Of a stretch of 64,000 bases of DNA, positions 8,847-17,763 are shown in pieces. The notes below the pieces were generated by a model. It was not told where the DNA came from and did not search any database. It was given only the letters and a program-made list of their open reading frames with translations. A program made the translations under genes and the position numbers. How positions within the stretch are numbered: position 1 is the first letter of the stretch; each line of letters opens with the position of its first letter. Source of the DNA: Streptomyces sp. WZ.A104 (GTDB lineage: Bacteria; Actinomycetota; Actinomycetes; Streptomycetales; Streptomycetaceae); the NCBI RefSeq assembly GCF_002382885.1, contig NZ_NWVL01000019.1, positions 1 through 64,000 on the forward strand, given 5' to 3'.

Positions 8847-10364
8847 ATGATCAACAGAAGGTCCTTCCTCACCGGCGCCGGCGGTGTCGCGCTCGCCGCG
8901 ACGGCGCTGTCCGGTGCCGCGCAGGCGAAGCCGGCCGGCTTCGGCACCCAGTGGAGCCGACTGGCCGACCGGCTCCGGGGGCGTCTCGTGCTCCCGTCGG
9001 ACGCCGACTACCAGCGGGCCAAGCAGCTCTACCAGGTCCAGTTCGACGCCACCAGCCCGCGGGCGGTCGCCTACTGCGTCTCCACCTCCGACGTGGCCAA
9101 CTGCATCCGCTTCGCCGAGGCCTACGGCATACCCGTCGCCGCGCGCAGCGGTGGGCACAGCGCGGGCGGCTACTCCACCACCCCGGGCCTGGTCATCGAC
9201 GTCTCCGGGCTCAACTCCGTGGAGCTCGGCAACGGTTCCGTGCGGATGGGCCCCGGCGCCCAGCTCGTCGACATCACGGACACGCTCGCACCGGCCGGGC
9301 TCGGCATCTCCGGCGGCTACTGCCCCACGGTCGCGGCGGGCGGGTTCTTCCAGGGCGGGGGGATGGGCCTGTTCACCCGCAGCATCGGCATCGCCTCCGA
9401 CAAGGTGACCTCGGCGCAGGTGGTCCTCGCCGACGGGTGCACCGTCACCGCCTCGGCGAACCGTCACAGCGACCTGTTCTGGGCGTTGCGCGGAGGCGGC
9501 GGCGGCAACTTCGGGATCGTCACGTCCTACGACGTCACGCCCTCGCCGCTGACCGATGTGGCCGCCATCAACCTCGTGTGGACCTTCGACCAGGCCCTGG
9601 ACATGCTGGACGGCTGGACCCGGTGGCTGCCCGACGCCCCGTGGACGGTCGGCAGCGGTGTCAACGTCACGCTCGCCGACGCCGCTCCCGGCGGAGTGCC
9701 GACCGCCTCGGTGTTCCTCGGCTCGGTGGACACCGGCCCGGGGTTCCAGGAGGAGATCGCCCGGCTGATCTCGCTGGTCGGCCGCCCCCCGGTGTACCAG
9801 CAGAAGTTCAACGCCCCGTACAAGTCGGTACTGATGTCGCTGTACCAGTGCTCCGAGCTGACGGTCCAGCAGTGCCACCGCGCCGACACCTCCCCCGACG
9901 GGAAACTCCAGCGCCCGGCGTTCGGCGCCTGGCGCAGCCGTCTGTTCGAGCGGACGATGCCGCGTGAGGGCTGGGCCAGGGCCCTGGAGACGTTCGACTC
10001 GAAGCGGTTCTCCGGGCAGATGCGCCAGTTGCAGATCTCGGCACTGGGCGGCCGGGCCAACACCGTGGCCCGCGACGCCACCGCCTATGTCCACCGCGAC
10101 AGCCTCTTCTCGGTCAGCTACCTCACCTCGAACGCCTCCGGGCCGGTCTCCGACGAGGCCAAGAGCGCCGCGTGGGAGTACGTGGACGACGGCTTCGCGA
10201 CGATCGACCCGTACTCCAACGGTGAGACGTACCAGAACTTCATCGACCCGCGCCTGCCGAACTGGCAGCGCTCCTACTACGCCGAGAACTACGCGCGGCT
10301 GGCCCGGGTCAAGCGGAAGTACGACCGGTACGGATTCTTCCGGTTCGCGCAGAGCATCCGCTGA
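8847..10364 (+). CDS. Tat-exported BBE-like bicovalent FAD oxidase
   Basis: An oxidoreductase of 505 residues in the berberine-bridge-enzyme family. It opens with a twin-arginine signal (NRRSFLTGAGG) followed by an Ala-rich stretch to about residue 27, which suggests export in folded form. The FAD_binding_4 domain contains ARSGGHSAGG (His104) and GGYCPTV (Cys159), the two residues that tether FAD in this family. The C-terminal BBE segment ends NWQRSYYAENYARL. Relatives perform oxidative cyclisations and alcohol oxidations in meroterpenoid and alkaloid pathways. Here it could close an ether or carbocycle between the prenyl chain and the quinone, or oxidise a terpene alcohol. Export implies that the last step may occur outside the membrane, next to the MMPL transporter encoded two genes downstream. 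Confidence 0.9.
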   Translation: MINRRSFLTGAGGVALAATALSGAAQAKPAGFGTQWSRLADRLRGRLVLPSDADYQRAKQLYQVQFDATSPRAVAYCVSTSDVANCIRFAEAYGIPVAARSGGHSAGGYSTTPGLVIDVSGLNSVELGNGSVRMGPGAQLVDITDTLAPAGLGISGGYCPTVAAGGFFQGGGMGLFTRSIGIASDKVTSAQVVLADGCTVTASANRHSDLFWALRGGGGGNFGIVTSYDVTPSPLTDVAAINLVWTFDQALDMLDGWTRWLPDAPWTVGSGVNVTLADAAPGGVPTASVFLGSVDTGPGFQEEIARLISLVGRPPVYQQKFNAPYKSVLMSLYQCSELTVQQCHRADTSPDGKLQRPAFGAWRSRLFERTMPREGWARALETFDSKRFSGQMRQLQISALGGRANTVARDATAYVHRDSLFSVSYLTSNASGPVSDEAKSAAWEYVDDGFATIDPYSNGETYQNFIDPRLPNWQRSYYAENYARLARVKRKYDRYGFFRFAQSIR

Positions 10365-10467
10365 TCCGCCACCCGGCTCCGCACGGGGTTCCTCCCGGCG
10401 GAGCGGGTCCCTCCCGTAATCCCTGGCCATTCCCGCCGGTTCGGACCGGCCGAGACAGGAGCACTCC

Positions 10468-12081
10468 ATGAAGATCGCGGACCGCGCGCGTCCGGCCCCG
10501 CCGACGCTGCCCGACGGGATTCGCCCAAACGAGGTGACCCGGGCCACGAACCGGCTGGTGGCGTACGTCAGCGGCAGAACCGACGACGACGGCGCGATAC
10601 GGGAACAGTGCGAGAGCAGAGTGCTGGAATCCGCGCTCGCCCTCGCGCTGATGACCCGGGCCGGGGACGTCTCCCCGGCCCGGGACCGCCTCCTGGCCTA
10701 TCTGCGCGGCCACCAGGAGTCCCCCGACGAGCTCGACCGGGTCCTCGCCTCACTCGCCGTCGGCGGTGCCGCGGGCCGGGCTCCCGGCGGCGACAGCGCC
10801 CTGGTCGCCACCCTGGCGGCAGGCGTACTCGGTGCCGCCCCGGGCTTCATCTCCACCCGCCGCCGCCTCATGGTCTACGCGGTGCTCGCGGTGCTCGGCT
10901 GCCCCCTGCCCGCCGACGCCGAACTGCCGGGCGGCGGCGAGGTGCCCACCGACCCGCTGCACTCCTGGGCAGCCGTCCAGCAGGCGTCCATCACCCTGAT
11001 CCTGGCCGCCGCCCTCGGCGTACGGAACCGGGCCACCGACGCCGCCCTGGACACCCTGGTCGCCACCGACCCGGCCGCCACGGTATGGGAGGGCTACGCG
11101 CTGATGCACCTGCTGGTGCTGCACGCGCTCGCCGGTACGCCCGGTCACGAGGAGACCGTGCGCCGGGGCCTGGCGACGCTGCTGCGCCACCAACGTACCG
11201 ACGGCGGCTTCCCGTTCGTCCTGGAGATGCACAACTGGTGCACGTCCACCGGAGGCCTCGCCCTGCACGCGGCAGGCGCGGACCCCGCACTGCTGCGCCG
11301 GATGGCTGCGACGCTCGCCGCGCAGCGGGGCGGGGCCGAGCTGCGCTCGCTCTCCCGTGGCGCGGCGCTGACCGGCGGCTGGTCGATGTCGCCGATCGTC
11401 GCGCAGAACGATGTCGACGACACCTCCTGCGCCCTGGAGTTCCTCCAGGTGGTCGACCCGGTCGCGCATGCCGCGACGGTACGGGACGGGGTGGCCGCAC
11501 TGCTGGCCGTGCAGGGCGCCGACGGCGGCTTCCCCACCTATGTCCGGGACGCTTCGTCCGAGCCGTGCATGACGGCCGCCGCGGTCTGCGCGCTCGGCCC
11601 GCACCCGGCCACCGCACCGCAGCGGGCCAAGGCGCTCGGCTTCCTCGCCGACCACCAGCTCGCCGACGGCGGCTTCGAGCCGGGCTGGAGCCGCAGTCGG
11701 CTGCACAGCCTGTTCCGGGTGCGGCTCGCCGCCTGCACGGCGGGCCCGAACGACCCGCGCACCGCCGCGATGGCCGCGCGGATCGACCGGACGGTGCGCG
11801 AGACGCAGAACGCCGACGGCGGCTGGGGCATGCAACCCGGCGACCCCAGCGACGACATCAGCACCGCCTACGGACTCATCACGCTGTGCCACGCGGAGGA
11901 CCCGCGGCCCGTCGGCACCGCCCTGACCTGGCTGCTCGACCGGCAGAAGGCCGACGGCAGTTACGGCGGCCCACCCGACATGGTCGGCCCGCGCCCCTTC
12001 GCCTACCACTTCCCGCTCCTCACCGACATACCGGTGCTGCTCGCCCTCGGGCACGTCCGTGCCCGGGTCCTGCACCTCTGA
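10468..12081 (+). CDS. Class II terpene cyclase (DxDD type)
   Basis: A protein of 537 residues with the alpha-barrel repeats of the squalene-hopene/labdane cyclase superfamily. The protonating motif DVDDT is at residues 315-319. QW-like repeats recur: QRTDGGF, QGADGGF, HQLADGGF, QNADGGWG and QKADGSYGG. There is no class I DDxxD/NSE metal site, so it should start cyclisation by protonating a double bond or epoxide and leave any diphosphate in place. Length and motif fit bacterial class II diterpene cyclases of about 500-545 residues. The substrate may be a free prenyl diphosphate from the IspH fusion protein or the prenyl tail of an aromatic intermediate. The ATG at 10468 has ACAGGAG upstream. 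It is in line with the BBE-like gene and the exporter gene. Confidence 0.85.
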   Translation: MKIADRARPAPPTLPDGIRPNEVTRATNRLVAYVSGRTDDDGAIREQCESRVLESALALALMTRAGDVSPARDRLLAYLRGHQESPDELDRVLASLAVGGAAGRAPGGDSALVATLAAGVLGAAPGFISTRRRLMVYAVLAVLGCPLPADAELPGGGEVPTDPLHSWAAVQQASITLILAAALGVRNRATDAALDTLVATDPAATVWEGYALMHLLVLHALAGTPGHEETVRRGLATLLRHQRTDGGFPFVLEMHNWCTSTGGLALHAAGADPALLRRMAATLAAQRGGAELRSLSRGAALTGGWSMSPIVAQNDVDDTSCALEFLQVVDPVAHAATVRDGVAALLAVQGADGGFPTYVRDASSEPCMTAAAVCALGPHPATAPQRAKALGFLADHQLADGGFEPGWSRSRLHSLFRVRLAACTAGPNDPRTAAMAARIDRTVRETQNADGGWGMQPGDPSDDISTAYGLITLCHAEDPRPVGTALTWLLDRQKADGSYGGPPDMVGPRPFAYHFPLLTDIPVLLALGHVRARVLHL

Positions 12082-12143
12082 ACGCACCATTCACCCCCAC
12101 ACCGACCACGGATCACCCCCACACCAACCACGGAGAGACAGAC

Positions 12144-14261
12144 ATGCTGCGAAAACTGGCCGCCTTGCCCAGCGGAAGGGTGGGCAAGTGGGTCGTCATC
12201 GCGCTCTGGGCCGTCGTACTGGTCCCGGCGCTGATGCTCGCCGGGAAGCTCGGCGAGGCGGAGGAGAACGACAACTCGGCCTGGCTGCCCGCCAACGCGG
12301 AGGCCACCGCCGTCGTCGAGCGCGCCCAGAAGCTGATGCCCACCGACTCCGTGCCCGCGATCGTGATCTACGAACGGTCCGGCGGCGTCACCGACGCGGA
12401 CCTGGCCAAGGCGGGGGCTGACGTCCAGGCCTTCCAGGACATCGACAACGTCGTGGGCCCGGCCCAGGGCCCGGTCAGGTCCCAGGACGGCAAGGCCATC
12501 CAGACCGTCATCCAGGTCCACAAGGACAAGACCGGCTGGGAAGGGCTCGGCAAGGTCGTCGACGCGATGGCCGAGGTCGGCGAGAAGGACGCCGACGGAC
12601 TCAACTTCTACGTCACGGGACCGGCGGGCTACGGAGCCGACTCGATCAAGGCGTTCGGCGGCGGCGACAGCGCGCTCACGACCATCACCGCGCTGGTCGT
12701 GGTCGCGATCCTGCTGCTCACCTACCGCAGTCCGGTACTGCCCCTGCTGCCGCTGATCACCGTCGGCGTCGCCCTGACGGTGGCGCAGGCGCTGATCTAC
12801 CTGCTGGCCAAGGACGCCGGCCTGGTCGTCAACAAGCAGACCAGCTTCATCCTGGTCGTCCTGATCTTCGGTGCCGCCACCGACTACGCACTCCTGCTGA
12901 TCTCCCGCTACCGGGAGGAACTGGCCCGCCACGAGGACCGGCACGAGGCGATGGCGGAGGCCCTGTACCGGGCGGGCCCGGCGATCGTGGCCAGCGCGGC
13001 GACCGTCGCGATCAGCCTGATGCTGCTGATGCTCGCCGTGCTCAACTCCACCAAGGGGATGGGCCCGGCCTGCGCCATCGGAGTCCTGGTCGGCCTGCTC
13101 GCCATGGTGACGCTGATGCCCGCGCTGCTGGTCGCCTGCGGCCGGTGGATCTTCTGGCCGTCCAAGCCGGTGCACGGCGCGGTCGCGGAGGAGAAGGAGA
13201 CGATCTGGACCCGGATCGGCAACGCGATCTCCGGCCGTCCCCGGCTGGTGTGGGTGGGAACCGTGGCGGTGCTCGGCCTGATGTCGCTCGGCGCGCTCGG
13301 GCTCGACGCCAACGGCCTTTCCAACAAGGACCAGTTCACCAACAAGCCGCAGATGGCGGTCGGCGAGGAGATCCGCACCGAGCACTTCCCGGCCGGATCC
13401 GGCGACCCCGTCTACGTCGTGGCCAAGGCCGAGGCGGCCGACGAGGTCCGGACGGCACTGGCCGGGGTGGCCGGGGTCAGCAGCGTCGCGGACCCGGTGG
13501 TCAAGGGCGGCGAAGCGGTGCTGCTCGCCCAGCTCGCGGACGAGCCCAGCAGCGAGGGGGCGATGCGCACCGTCGAGCGGGCCCGGGACGCGGTCCACGG
13601 CGTCGATGGCGCGAACGCCCAGGTCGGCGGCAGCACCGCGATCATGGTCGACACGCAGAACGCGGCCGCCCGGGACTCCAAGGTGATCATCCCGATCGTG
13701 CTGCTCGCGGTGCTCCTGATCCTGGGTGTACTGCTGCGCGCGGTGGTCGCGCCGCTGCTGCTGATGGGGACGGTGCTGCTGTCGTTCGGCGCGGCCCTCG
13801 GCGTGAGCAGCCTGGTGTTCGAGCACATCTTCGGCCTGGCCGGGGCCGAGTCCTCGTTCCCGCTGCTGGCGTTCGTGTTCCTGGTCGCCCTCGGCATCGA
13901 CTACAACATCTTCCTGGTCACCCGGGTCCGCGAGGACGCGCTGCGGCTCGGCACCCGGCGCGCCGCGCTGACCGGACTGTCGTCCACCGGCGGTGTGATC
14001 ACCTCGGCGGGCGTGGTGCTGGCGGGCACCTTCGCGGCGATGGCCTCGCTGCCGCTGGTGTTCGCGGTGGAGCTGGGCTTCGCGGTGGCGTTCGGCGTGC
14101 TGCTCGACACCCTGGTGGTGCGCTCGGTGCTGGTCACCGCGCTGACCCTGGACGTGGGCCGCTGGATGTGGTGGCCCAGCAAGCTGTTCCGGCGCTCCGA
14201 CGGCCTGGGGCAGCCCGAGACGGAGGAGTCCGGCAAGGTGCCCGCGTACAGCGGGAGTTGA
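12144..14261 (+). CDS. MMPL/RND-family membrane exporter
   Basis: An inner-membrane transporter of 705 residues. It has an N-terminal membrane helix (WVVIALWAVVLVPALML), a first extracellular domain, five to six helices from about residue 185, a second large extracellular domain (about 390-510), and a second helical bundle. The repeated MMPL signatures FGAATDYALLLISRYREE and LGIDYNIFLVTRVRED carry the buried acidic/Tyr residues tied to proton coupling. It begins with ATG at 12144 after CGGAGAG, 62 bases after the cyclase gene. By position it probably exports the cluster product and gives self-resistance. It is followed by a strong hairpin, so it likely ends this transcription unit. Confidence 0.9.
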   Translation: MLRKLAALPSGRVGKWVVIALWAVVLVPALMLAGKLGEAEENDNSAWLPANAEATAVVERAQKLMPTDSVPAIVIYERSGGVTDADLAKAGADVQAFQDIDNVVGPAQGPVRSQDGKAIQTVIQVHKDKTGWEGLGKVVDAMAEVGEKDADGLNFYVTGPAGYGADSIKAFGGGDSALTTITALVVVAILLLTYRSPVLPLLPLITVGVALTVAQALIYLLAKDAGLVVNKQTSFILVVLIFGAATDYALLLISRYREELARHEDRHEAMAEALYRAGPAIVASAATVAISLMLLMLAVLNSTKGMGPACAIGVLVGLLAMVTLMPALLVACGRWIFWPSKPVHGAVAEEKETIWTRIGNAISGRPRLVWVGTVAVLGLMSLGALGLDANGLSNKDQFTNKPQMAVGEEIRTEHFPAGSGDPVYVVAKAEAADEVRTALAGVAGVSSVADPVVKGGEAVLLAQLADEPSSEGAMRTVERARDAVHGVDGANAQVGGSTAIMVDTQNAAARDSKVIIPIVLLAVLLILGVLLRAVVAPLLLMGTVLLSFGAALGVSSLVFEHIFGLAGAESSFPLLAFVFLVALGIDYNIFLVTRVREDALRLGTRRAALTGLSSTGGVITSAGVVLAGTFAAMASLPLVFAVELGFAVAFGVLLDTLVVRSVLVTALTLDVGRWMWWPSKLFRRSDGLGQPETEESGKVPAYSGS

Positions 14262-14269
14262 ACCAGCCC

Positions 14270-14329
14270 CTGCCACCGGCCCCCGGCACCGCCGCCTGTC
14301 GCGGCGGTGCCGGGCGGGCCCGGTGGCAG
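14270..14329 (+). terminator. Hairpin terminator after the exporter gene
   Basis: The inner stem is CCCGGCACCGCCGC (14282-14295) pairing with GCGGCGGTGCCGGG (14301-14314) over the loop CTGTC. An outer stem CTGCCACCGG/CCGGTGGCAG extends it with a small bulge. It separates the exporter gene from the third SARP gene. Confidence 0.7.
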
Positions 14330-14387
14330 CGGCGATCGCATGCACAGTCCGGGGCAGGCCCGGACACACTTTCGCGGGGGCAGACCT

Positions 14388-15452
14388 ATGAGTGCAGCGA
14401 GAACGGACGGCGATGGTTCCCGCCGTATAGCCGAACTGGAGTACGAAGTACGGGAGTTGAAGCGAGCCAACGAGACGCTCAAGCAGTACGTCAGCAGGGC
14501 GCTCGACCTCGACACCGCATCCCACCGACGCCCGGACGACCGGGCCCCGGACAGCGTGGCACGAGCCGCCCCGGGTCTCACGGCACGAGCCGCCCCGGAG
14601 CCGACGGACCCGCCGCGCCGCCCCGGTCTCGGTACCGGCACCGGTCTCGGCAGCGGTCTCGGCACCGGACCGGGCGCCGTGGTGGAATTCCGCGTGCTCG
14701 GCCCGGTCGAGGCGGCCGTCGGCGGTCGGTGGGTGGACCTGGGCGCGCCCAAGCAGCGCGCGGCGCTGGTGCTGCTGGTGAGCCAGGTGGGCCAGCCGGT
14801 CTCGGTCGACGTCCTGGTGGAGGCGCTGTGGGACGGGCGGCCACCGCAGTCCGCGATCACCTCGCTGCACGCCTACATCGCCAATCTGCGCCGAGCCCTC
14901 GAACCGCACCGCGCACCGCGCACCCCCTCGACGGTGCTGTGCACGCGCGGCCGCGGCTACCTGCTGAACAGCCGGGCCGTCGAGGTCGACGCCCACCGCT
15001 TCTGGACGAACGCCACCGCCGGCTGGCAGGCACTGGACCGGGGGGACCCGAGGCGGGCGCTGTACGCGTTCGAAGCGGGCCTGGCCCTGTGGCGTGGGGA
15101 GGCCTACGCCGAGGTGGCCGCGGCCCCGCTCGTCGCACCCGAGGCCGTACGCCTGGAGGAGCTGCGCCTGTCGGTGATCGAGGGCCGCTGCGCCACCCTG
15201 ATCGCGGTGGGCAACCACGAGATGGCGGTGCCCGAACTGGTGGCGTTCACCCAGGCCCATCCGCTGCGCGAGTACGGCTGCGAACTGCTCAGCCTCGCGC
15301 TGTACCGGGCGGGCCGGCAGGCCGACGCGCTGTCGGTTCTGCGGGCCCACCAGAAGCGGATGGTGGAGGAGCTGGGCATCTCCTCCAGCCCCGCGCTCCA
15401 ACACCTGGAGCTGGAGATACTGCGTCAGGCGCCGGAACTCGAACACTCCTGA
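14388..15452 (+). CDS. Small SARP regulator with N-terminal coiled coil
   Basis: A protein of about 354 residues. The N-terminal segment SRRIAELEYEVRELKRANET is a heptad coiled coil that closely resembles the OrfA tail of IS3-family transposases. A low-complexity Ala/Pro/Arg linker and a Gly-Thr-Leu repeat (GTGTGLGSGLGTG) follow. From about residue 100 comes a standard SARP: winged helix (FRVLGPVEAAVGGRW, then KQRAALVLLL-like) and BTAD, ending ALQHLELEIL. There is no ATPase domain. The ATG at 14388 has GGGGG eight bases before it; an in-frame ATG at 14307 would lie within the upstream terminator region and is less likely. It is probably a pathway-specific activator in the cluster, and its coiled coil may mediate dimerisation. 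No TTA codon was seen. Confidence 0.88.
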   Translation: MSAARTDGDGSRRIAELEYEVRELKRANETLKQYVSRALDLDTASHRRPDDRAPDSVARAAPGLTARAAPEPTDPPRRPGLGTGTGLGSGLGTGPGAVVEFRVLGPVEAAVGGRWVDLGAPKQRAALVLLVSQVGQPVSVDVLVEALWDGRPPQSAITSLHAYIANLRRALEPHRAPRTPSTVLCTRGRGYLLNSRAVEVDAHRFWTNATAGWQALDRGDPRRALYAFEAGLALWRGEAYAEVAAAPLVAPEAVRLEELRLSVIEGRCATLIAVGNHEMAVPELVAFTQAHPLREYGCELLSLALYRAGRQADALSVLRAHQKRMVEELGISSSPALQHLELEILRQAPELEHS

Positions 15453-15484
15453 GGGCTGTCCCGCCAGGGACGACGGGACAGCCC
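15453..15484. terminator. First hairpin after the third SARP gene
   Basis: GGGCTGTCCCG (15453-15463) pairs perfectly with CGGGACAGCCC (15474-15484) directly after the TGA of the SARP gene. Confidence 0.6.
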
Positions 15485-15498
15485 CTGGCCCGGCCACT

Positions 15499-15560
15499 GC
15501 CGAGGAAGCCTCTGGCGCGGCGACCCCGAACGGGGCCGCCGCGCCAGAGGCTTCCTCGGC
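15499..15560. terminator. Long perfect bidirectional hairpin
   Basis: A 24-base arm at 15499-15522 pairs perfectly with 15537-15560, and the 14-base loop itself holds CCCCG/CGGGG. It sits between the convergent SARP (plus) and methyltransferase (minus) genes, four bases from the latter's stop codon, so it probably terminates both. Confidence 0.75.
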
Positions 15561-15564
15561 CGGG

Positions 15565-16575
15565 TCAGCGGGCGAGCACCAGCGTGGTGGGGGAGGGGGT
15601 GTCCACGAACCGGATGTCCTCGAACCCGGCGGCGGTGAGCCACGCGTGGTAGTCGGCGCGCCGCCATGTGGAGCCGTGGCGGCTCTTGAGGAGCATCTCC
15701 CCGGCGAAGGTCAGGGCGAACGGCGGCCCGCTGCGGTCGTCGTCGGTCGTGTAGTCGGAGACGACGAGCGTCCCCCCGGGCCGCAGCGCCCTGCGGATGC
15801 GGGCGAAGACCGCCCGGTTGTCCTCGGGCCCCTCCTGGTGGGCGATGTTGGAGTACATGACGACGTCGTGCTCGCCCTCGCCGAAGCCGACGGTGTGGAA
15901 GTCGCCGTCGATGTGGTCGACCCGGTCGCCCACCCCTTGTTCGGCCAGCAGTCGGCGGGCGATCGCGTTGATCGGCGCCCAGTCGATCTGGGTGGCCCGG
16001 GCATCGGGGTTGAGCCCCAGCCAGACGGCCGAGCAGACCCCCGAACCACCGCCGATGTCGAGGATCGAGACCTTCCCCGCCCCGGCCAGCCCGAGCTCCT
16101 CGGCGGCGAGGTGCGCCACGGGCACGGCCTGGGCGGCGATGGCCTGGACGAGGTTCTCCCAGTGCGGGTTGTCGGCGACCTCCACCACCGCGTCCGTCAC
16201 CGGCCCCCCGGCGCGTACGACGTCGGGCAGCGCGGCCAGCGACCCCAGGTGCCCCATCTTCAGCCGGGCGAACCCGGCCAGCGACCTCGGCCGGTCCGCC
16301 ACGAGGAAGGCGGACGCCTCGGGGGAGTTGCGGTAGCCGCCCCGCTCCACCTCGACCACACCGAGCGCGACCAGCCCGTCCAGGAGCGCCTGCGCGCCGC
16401 GCGGCGCGATCCCGGCCCGCTCCGCCAGTGCCGCCGGAGTGGTGACGCCGTCCTCCAGGTGCGTGAACAGGTCGTACGTCGCCGCCGTGCCCAGGACCCC
16501 GGTGGCCCAGTAGCCGTTGATCATCCGCAGGATGCGGTCGGAGGAGATGCCTGTCGGTGTGCCGGTGCTGCTCAT
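15565..16575 (-). CDS. SAM-dependent O-methyltransferase (acetylserotonin MT-like)
   Basis: A protein of 336 residues. The N-terminal winged-helix dimerisation domain (about 10-100) includes LFTHLEDGVTTPAALAERAGI. The Rossmann domain shows the SAM motif ILDIGGGSGVCS, then DWAPINAIARR, DGDFHTVGFGEGEHDVVMYSNI and the post-II segment RALRPGGTLVVSDY. This is the plant/actinomycete small-molecule O-methyltransferase layout, so it probably methylates a hydroxyl of the naphthoquinone. Its ATG at 16575 overlaps the TGA of the PKS gene (ATGA), so the two are translationally coupled. It is the last gene of the five-gene minus-strand operon. Confidence 0.9.
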   Translation of the reverse strand: MSSTGTPTGISSDRILRMINGYWATGVLGTAATYDLFTHLEDGVTTPAALAERAGIAPRGAQALLDGLVALGVVEVERGGYRNSPEASAFLVADRPRSLAGFARLKMGHLGSLAALPDVVRAGGPVTDAVVEVADNPHWENLVQAIAAQAVPVAHLAAEELGLAGAGKVSILDIGGGSGVCSAVWLGLNPDARATQIDWAPINAIARRLLAEQGVGDRVDHIDGDFHTVGFGEGEHDVVMYSNIAHQEGPEDNRAVFARIRRALRPGGTLVVSDYTTDDDRSGPPFALTFAGEMLLKSRHGSTWRRADYHAWLTAAGFEDIRFVDTPSPTTLVLAR

Positions 16576-17699
16576 GCGATCCTCCCCGCGTACGGACGCG
16601 GCGCGGCCTCGGCGGCCAGGCGCGTCCGGTGGTCGTGTGATGTGCCGTCGACCCAGGTGCCGAGGGCCATCTCGGCGGTGATCCCGGGGCCGAAGCCGGC
16701 GATGACGCCGGTGGCGTCCGCGGGCAGCGGCCCCTCCTCGAACCGTCGGCGCAGCGCGTCGAGCACCACCGCGCTGGCGATGTTCCCGTACTCGCTCAGC
16801 GTTCCCCAGCTGTGCCGGAACACCGTGCGGTCGACCCCGAGGTACTTGGCGAGGTCGTCCAGGATCCGGGGGCCGCCCGCGTGGACGATGTAGAAGTCGA
16901 GGTCCGCCGCGTTCCAGCCGTGGCTCGCGGCGAGGTCGCGCAGGACCGGGGCGAGCGGTTCCATGGTGCCGGGTACCCGGCGGTCGAGCTGGAAGTGGAA
17001 CCCGGTGTCGCGCACCGCGTACGAGATCCACTCCTCGGTGTGGGGAATGAGGTAGGAGGCGTTGCGCCGCAGTTCGACGCCGGTGACTCCGGGGCCGCCC
17101 CGGCCGCGCACCACCGCCGCCGCGACCGCGTCGCCGAACAGCCCGTCGGACAGCAGCGAGCCGATGTCGTCGGCGTCGGGCTGGTAGCACAGCGAGCACA
17201 GCTCGCACGAGACGATCAGCACATTGCTGTCGGGGTGGGCCGCGCAGAAGTCGTGGGCGCGGTTGATCGCCGCCCCGCCCCCCGCGCAGCCCAGCTGGGC
17301 GATGGGCAGCTGGCGGGTGTCGTAGCGGAACCCCATGGTGTTGATCAGCCAGGCGGTGAGCGAGGGCATCATGAATCCGGTGCACGACACATAGATGATC
17401 GCGTCGATGTCCTCGGCCCGCAGCAACGCGTTCGCCAGGGCTTCTTCCACGGCCTCGGGGCAGCGCTTCTTGGACTCGGTCTCGTAGATGCGGTTGCGTT
17501 CTTCGAACCCCGGGTGGTCCAGGGTCTTTTCGATGGGCTGCACCAGGTGCCGCTTCTGCACCCCGGTGTTCACTATCAGTCGGAGAGCGAGCGGAAGCTG
17601 TGGCTTTCCCGCATGGGCTTTCCTGGCGAAATCCAGGGTCTGCTCCATGGTGATGATGTATTCCGGTACGCGCACCGCGGGCTTGCAGAGGATGGGCAT
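16572..17699 (-). CDS. rppA: Type III PKS, 1,3,6,8-tetrahydroxynaphthalene synthase
   Basis: A chalcone-synthase-fold enzyme that condenses five malonyl-CoA into tetrahydroxynaphthalene. It follows RppA closely along its length: VPEYIITMEQTL, LIVNTGVQKRHLVQPIE, YVSCTGFMMPSLTAWLIN, QLGCAGGGAAINRAHDFC, CSLCYQP, FYIVHAGGPRILDDL, EYGNIASAVVLDALRR and GFGPGITAEM. Counting from ATG 17699 (MPILCKP), the catalytic Cys is residue 138 and the second active-site Cys is 106, matching RppA numbering; the His of VHAGG and Asn of EYGN complete the triad. An in-frame ATG at 17732 would add 11 residues but has no better ribosome site. It overlaps the methyltransferase gene downstream and sits in an operon with the cupin and aminotransferase genes. 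It supplies the aromatic core. Confidence 0.95.
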   Translation of the reverse strand: MPILCKPAVRVPEYIITMEQTLDFARKAHAGKPQLPLALRLIVNTGVQKRHLVQPIEKTLDHPGFEERNRIYETESKKRCPEAVEEALANALLRAEDIDAIIYVSCTGFMMPSLTAWLINTMGFRYDTRQLPIAQLGCAGGGAAINRAHDFCAAHPDSNVLIVSCELCSLCYQPDADDIGSLLSDGLFGDAVAAAVVRGRGGPGVTGVELRRNASYLIPHTEEWISYAVRDTGFHFQLDRRVPGTMEPLAPVLRDLAASHGWNAADLDFYIVHAGGPRILDDLAKYLGVDRTVFRHSWGTLSEYGNIASAVVLDALRRRFEEGPLPADATGVIAGFGPGITAEMALGTWVDGTSHDHRTRLAAEAAPRPYAGRIA

Positions 17700-17763
17700 G
17701 TCCGGCGTCTGCCTCTCAGAAAGTGAAGACATTTCTCGTGTCTTGTCTTCGGTTATCAGGGTG

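Noticed and set aside
12003..15497. Minus-strand frame of about 1160 residues opposite the exporter and SARP genes
   Set aside because: It is an Asp/Gln/Arg-rich shadow; the plus strand carries MMPL and SARP signatures.
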